DNA from: Drosophila miranda
Taxonomy: Eukaryota > Arthropoda > Insecta > Diptera > Drosophilidae
NCBI RefSeq assembly: GCF_003369915.1
Contig: NC_046677.1
Span: 27,422,913 to 27,486,912 of the forward strand
DNA: 64,000 bases
Direction of reading: 5' to 3'
Under the pieces are notes generated by a model. The model was not told where the DNA came from and ran no database searches. It saw only the letters and a list, made by a program, of their open reading frames with translations. Every line of letters begins with the position of its first letter. Positions within the stretch are counted from its first letter, which is position 1. Shown piece after piece: positions 59,561 through 64,000 of this stretch. Position numbers and translations under genes: made by a program.

Positions 59561-61206
59561 TCAGTTGGTCAGCATGGCCTCGTCATCGGCGCGACGCACC
59601 CACCGCTTGGTCAGTGTCAGTGCGACGCCTGTAATGATGAAGAGACTGGCAAAGCCCACCAGGCAATAGCCAAAGATGATGCCATAGGATGACAGATTAA
59701 TGGCCAACTGAAAGAGAAATCAGAGTTTAACAGAGTGATCTATTGGGTGGCTGAGATCTATCTACCTTGGCCTTGGAGGCCAGCTCGGGGGAGAGCTCTG
59801 CATACTGGTCAAACCAGAACATGGGCATCAGCACCTTCGGAACTCCTCGATAGATACTGTAATACAAAAGAATATAAGGAATATAGATCAAGGAACATAT
59901 AGATCATTACTCACTCGTAATCATCGTCGGGCTCAATCATCATGTTGATTTGAATGCGGCCATGCACCTGGACGGGCACACCCGTGGTCGGTTCAATGGC
60001 CATGACGAACTCGTGCTTCGCCTTGTCCGGATTCATGCCAGTTATCGCATCCAGATAGTGCTTGTCCGCCAGGTAGAAGTGCGGAAAGGATGAGTAGATC
60101 GGCGCCTTGTCGCGGCAGGCCTTGCACTCGACCACACCCGTCTTGGGGCACTCCTCGAGGCGGGGATCGCAGAAGCAGGCCTGATTCGGATAGTTCTCGC
60201 CAGAATCGAGGGTTTCCTCAGTGCCCACCCAGCGGGTGGCAGTCAGGCCGTGGTTCTCTAAAGTGCCCTCCGGCCTGAGGTTCATAAAGCGACAGGCATC
60301 GGTGGCAAAGATGGTGATCTCATCTTTCACATTCATCTTAGGGGCAAAGAGATCCCCAGTGGTGCCGTTCACAACGCCGCAGGGCATTTTATAGAACCCG
60401 GTCTCCGCCTTGCCGTTCCAGTGCGTCAGCTTGCCCACGTTGGCGATGTTGTCGGTGCCCGTGTGAATGGTGAAGAGACCATCGTATGTCAGGGATTCGT
60501 TACGATCCGCCAGCCAGCCAAAGCGCTTGTAGGGAATGTCGATCACGGATGTGTTGAACAGGTTCAGGAAGTCGGTGAGATTGTCCTGATAGCCATCGAA
60601 GATCCACTCGCCCACGGGCTTCGTGGTGTACAGCTCGCCGCCCTCGTGGTTCAGCATAAAGTTGATGATCTTCTTCACGATCTTTTTCTGATGCCGCATC
60701 TCGTCCGCCACCGTAGCGGTGATGGCATGAGCAGCCGTCACCATGTCATCCAGCGTGCCGTTGGACTTTTCCGCGTCAAAGAACCAGGTGCGGCGCTCGT
60801 AGTAGGCCACTGTAGCGTTCTCGTAGAAGGTGAAGTTCTCCTTCTTGTGCTTCTCGAGGAACACGTACGGACCCATCTCTACAAAGTTGGGCTTCACGTT
60901 CGGATTGCGTATCTCTTCGGGATTCGTCCAGTTGAACATGTTAAAGCTAAGATAAATAGGAATCGGAGCCTCAAGCCAGCTGTCGTAGGTGTCGGTGCCT
61001 GGCTTCAGTTTGAGACCCTAAAAGTAGTTGAGTGAAAAAGGTTATTGGATGTACCGAAGGAGTGAAAAAGTACTTACATCCTCCACTAGATGGTCGGCCA
61101 AACCGGGCCAAAAGACCACGATAAGGATGCCCAGAATCATGAAGAGCGATCCAAGGCCGAAGACCCAGGCCTTGCGTTGAGTTTCCCCGCAGCACTTGCA
61201 GCACAT
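59561..61206 (-). CDS. crq: Croquemort, CD36-family scavenger receptor
   Basis: Exons 61206-61078, 61017-59915, 59856-59766 and 59707-59561 give 489 aa. It has the CD36 topology: a short cytosolic N-terminus with palmitoylation-type cysteines ([12 protein letters not shown]), a first membrane helix (about 13-34), a large extracellular domain with many NxS/T sites (NWT, NFT, NAT, NGT, NLT, NTS, NES) and the cysteine cluster [21 protein letters not shown], and a second helix ([21 protein letters not shown]) before a short basic tail. Crq is the fly haemocyte receptor for apoptotic cells and some bacteria. The first exon is chosen from the CCKCC start; the donor GTAAGT and acceptor TTTTAG agree in phase. 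GATA-factor sites are clustered upstream. Confidence 0.94.
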
Positions 61207-63135
61207 GTTGAGCGATGAGATGCCAAAGATTCACGGAAGGAGAAGGTACAAGTACGTTGCCTACGCGCTGCTGTGTTGCATCTGGAAAGTGAGTGGATTT
61301 CGTTGAGCTATTTTTGATTGCATAATCTGTGCCAATAAACCGTGTCGGGGGTTATCAGGAGAATTTTTATTCGCTTATTGACTTTCAGCTCAGCCCTTTC
61401 CTGGCTATCCCCAGCAGAGCTAATAATAATAGCTAGCCGGTGGCTTATCGCTCTGTTTTTTGCCCATACTTAAGTATTCGATAAGCATCTAAGATTAAGG
61501 CTCGATCCCATTTGAATTCGTTGCACCTACTATGACAGCCCCAACAGATTACGGGCTACCAGTCCATGTCAAATCGGATTGGAGTGTGTGTCAAGTGCAG
61601 ACTTCCGCAAACGTCTTGGCCACAATCGAGGGTGTTTAGTACCGTGTTAGGGTGCGTTCTATCAGATATAAACTTACGAAATGTCCAACTGAAGAGAGGG
61701 ATATCACAATTTTAGGCAACGGGGGGAGGACCGTACCACACGCTTCCGCAGACAAAGCGAAACTGTTTGCCAGCGGCTACTGATTGTGTCTTTAAATGGT
61801 TCCACTTGTAGTTTACTACTCGAAATCTTTGGATTTGACTAATCTGTGTTGTGTGCGGTGTCATGGCGGTCAAGGATTGACAATCCTTAATAGGACAATT
61901 CCCACAGATTAGCTACATGGATAATCGTATGAGATTACTTGCGTTAGGTCTTATCTGACAATTACATATGTGGTGTTTGAAGGTAGTTTATGGTAAATTG
62001 CGTAGATTTCTTATGATCAGATCTTTGGTATGCGCACAAGGGGTTCCTATTTATGGCATCGATAAGATAAGCTACTGAAGATACTACTGGCACTCAGCCA
62101 TTGACGAAACAAACATGTGTACATATGTACTGCAAATTTTATTTAGATTACTTCGAGCAACATATAATGTCCAGCTGTGAGAAATCAGAAATGGTCTGTA
62201 GGTCTGTTTTTATCAAAAGTCCGAGTGCATATCGCACTTTTAGCTGCCTTACTGCCTTTGTTTGTGCACGGACGGACTGACTCAGACGGGTTATTGGGGC
62301 TATGCATTTATACTCCTCTTTGTTCTTGGCTGATAACGAGCCGCAGACACAGGAAAAACTAGAATGGGGGCGCGGGTACCGATAACCGGACGCTTGAGAA
62401 CTGAACTGGATTCTGGTGCAGTACCAGACTCTATTCTGATCAATGACCGGCTCACCAGATTAATTGTCGTTCAGGGCCCCGCTGCTGAATCAGGTTGAGA
62501 TCATGCCAAAGGGGTAATCTCTACACCTAATTAACATGTGTATTATTACTTGCTACAGTATTGCATTGCATTACTCACCTTTTTCCGCGCACACAATTAA
62601 GACAAGGAGGGTCGTGCCTTCTGCTAGATCGTGTTGCTACTTGACCTTGACTATAATTATGCAAGTTAGTTGGCAATAAATGTGGGTTAATGGATAGCCA
62701 AAAAGCTGCACAAAATTCCGTTAAATATGCAAATACTCAAGGAAAAGCCACAGAAACACAAAAATGTTCACCTGTTTGGAAAAGGAAGGCGCAGTAACTG
62801 CAAACAAATGGCAATCACTGGCCCCAATGCACTTGGGTAATGGCAAAAATAGGCAAATCGTAATACAATTAATGGCAAGAGCTGCAGCCACTGTCGCTGT
62901 TTATTTGCAAAAGTTTAATTGGATTAATTTGTTTTGGCTATTCAACCGCGGATTTATCGTATACCGATGAAAAAACGAACTTAACCCACTTAATCCCCAT
63001 CTATTTAATCAGATTAATAATAATAATAATAGGTCCATCCATACTCTCCTTCATATTTACTTACAATAATACCACGATATATCACCTAAACGTTTCAATT
63101 TAATCGGTGCATAATATTCGGTTAACTATTTGAAT
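61207..63135. other. crq: crq upstream region with GATA-site cluster
   Basis: Gene-free spacer. WGATAR-type sites: TGATAA (61367-61362), GATAAG (61449-61444), GATAAG (61480-61485), AGATAAG (61956-61950), GATAAGATAAG (62061-62071), TGATAA near 62331 and CGATAA near 62381. Short ORFs at 62177-62362 and 62764-62970 show no known features. Confidence 0.5.
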
Positions 63136-63486
63136 ACCCCTTGGTCGTCAACTGCCCTTGGTACGTGCGCGGCTCCACCCTACATCGGGATTTGAATCTG
63201 CATACAGTAGAGGAGCAGATTGGAAGGCACACCAGCAGATACAGTGACAGGCTAATTAGACACCATAGTATGCTCGCCAGACGATTACTACCTGCCAGGC
63301 CTTTGAGGCGGTTGAAGAGATTGGGTTTTGCCAAAACTATTGGCCAACTCTAAGTTTCCCTCCCAATATTATAATATTATATTTTTTGTAAGTCCTCTCG
63401 CATTTAGCATTAGGTTTGGCTACCCCAATATTATTTACCAGTGATGTTAAGATACGTTATATGCAATGTACGGATTCAACGCTTAA

Positions 63487-63517
<31 letters not shown>

Positions 63518-63527
63518 CCTTGGTCGA
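63136..63527 (+). mobile_element. 5'-truncated Jockey-type LINE with poly-A and TSD
   Basis: Element body 63148-63515, bracketed by an exact 12-bp duplication ACCCCTTGGTCG at 63136-63147 and 63516-63527. The body encodes the last part of a reverse transcriptase ORF (PWYVRGSTLHRDLNLHTVEEQ onward, to a TAA at 63353), a short 3'UTR with AATAAA at 63485-63490 and a terminal poly-A of about 30. W-x-VRxxxLHRDL is the usual C-terminal signature of Jockey-clade elements. Poly-A tail, 5' truncation and target-site duplication together show target-primed retrotransposition. The intact ORF tail and perfect duplication indicate a recent insertion. It cannot move by itself. Confidence 0.88.
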
Positions 63528-63951
63528 CAATGGGTTAATCGTTCGCGATTTATTACATGGTAACTACGCGGTAACTACATATTTATGATATTTGTGTAGT
63601 ATGAAATAATTTTAAAAATAATTAAACTATATATTTAATTAATGTTGAAATTATTTTTTCCATTAGGCTTTGAAGCATAATTAATGAATAGCTTAAATTA
63701 AATAAACATACGTTAACTATTTAGGAGTTAACATAATGTTAACTATCTAGCAGAGAAAAGAGAGCTGTTGGGCGCACATGTCAAAGAATCAGCTGTTAAG
63801 TGCCACAGCCAATCAACGCCGACCACGACGCACACACACAAACGTAGCTAGCGTCGACGACAAATTTTGCCAACAATATTCTTGTTAAAAAAGTATGAAT
63901 TACAATTATTGAATTGAACGAAATAGAATCGACATAAACAAAATTCACAGA
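63528..63951. other. Upstream region of the right-edge gene
   Basis: AT-rich, with three copies of GTTAAC or TTAACTAT near 63713-63750. It should hold the promoter and 5'UTR of the gene starting at 63952. No named motif seen. Confidence 0.4.
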
Positions 63952-64000
63952 ATGCAGCTAATCAAAAGCTTGCTGCTGGTGCAGCTGGCAGTGCTCCTGG
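63952..64000 (+). CDS. Start of a secreted or membrane protein gene, cut by the window edge
   Basis: ATG at 63952 in good context (CACAGAATG). The first 16 residues, MQLIKSLLLVQLAVLL, form the n- and h-regions of a signal peptide. The frame remains open to the last base. No function can be assigned from 16 residues; it could also be an unrelated ORF, but the signal-peptide shape and CTG-rich leucine codons favour a real gene. Confidence 0.55.
   Translation, partial: MQLIKSLLLVQLAVLL

Overview
This is a 64 kb piece of an insect nuclear genome, clearly Drosophila. Genes have short GT-AG introns, the intergenic DNA is full of microsatellites, a DINE-1/Helitron-type element lies in an intron, and the proteins match well-known fly proteins. 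The gene set (lwr, RpI135, AP-2alpha, ebi, an RNase H2A, RpLP1, BBS8, expanded, croquemort) corresponds to cytological region 21C-D of D. melanogaster chromosome 2L (Muller element B). The degree of protein divergence and the longer low-complexity inserts suggest a sophophoran other than melanogaster, perhaps the obscura group. That species guess is inference from memory, not computed.

Layout. 1-870: the convergent 3' end of a long minus-strand coiled-coil gene (871-6315, five exons, about 1271 aa, unnamed) and a doubtful small plus-strand ORF. Intron 4 of the coiled-coil gene holds a DINE-1-like element with an internal 240-bp palindrome. 7495-8210: lwr (Ubc9 SUMO E2, minus). 10407-13904: RpI135 (second-largest Pol I subunit, plus). 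15781-19474: AP-2alpha (alpha-adaptin, minus). 21268-23480: ebi (WD40/TBL1 corepressor, plus). 24356-28252 is a compact housekeeping block: RNase H2 catalytic subunit (minus), RpLP1 (plus), a PSMG3-like proteasome chaperone (minus) and an ARL16-like GTPase (plus). BBS8 (28252-30061, minus) converges on ARL16. After about 8 kb of gene-free DNA comes expanded (ex). Its probable 5'UTR exon is near 38.8-39.9 kb and its coding exons run 47055-57876; two introns of about 6-7 kb are rich in simple repeats, G-quadruplex motifs and GATC words. Then comes croquemort (crq, minus, 59561-61206). At the right edge a 5'-truncated LINE with poly-A tail and 12-bp target-site duplication lies just before the first codons of another gene.

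Function. The region mixes housekeeping genes (SUMOylation, Pol I transcription, clathrin endocytosis, RNase H2, ribosomal stalk, proteasome assembly) with signalling genes (ebi, ex), a scavenger receptor (crq) and two ciliary genes (ARL16-like, BBS8). I assembled exon joins by hand from GT/AG sites and reading phase; every multi-exon gene closes in frame end to end.

No bacterial-type accessory system (CRISPR, toxin-antitoxin, phage) is present. The most interesting unexplained signals are: a 138-codon overlapping reading frame that starts 10 nt upstream of the Expanded start in a strong Kozak context; N-myristoylation and 30-residue-repeat signatures in the unnamed coiled-coil protein; a possible 25-codon stop-codon readthrough tail on Ebi; the fold-back DINE-1 element; and the strong GATC enrichment in ex introns.
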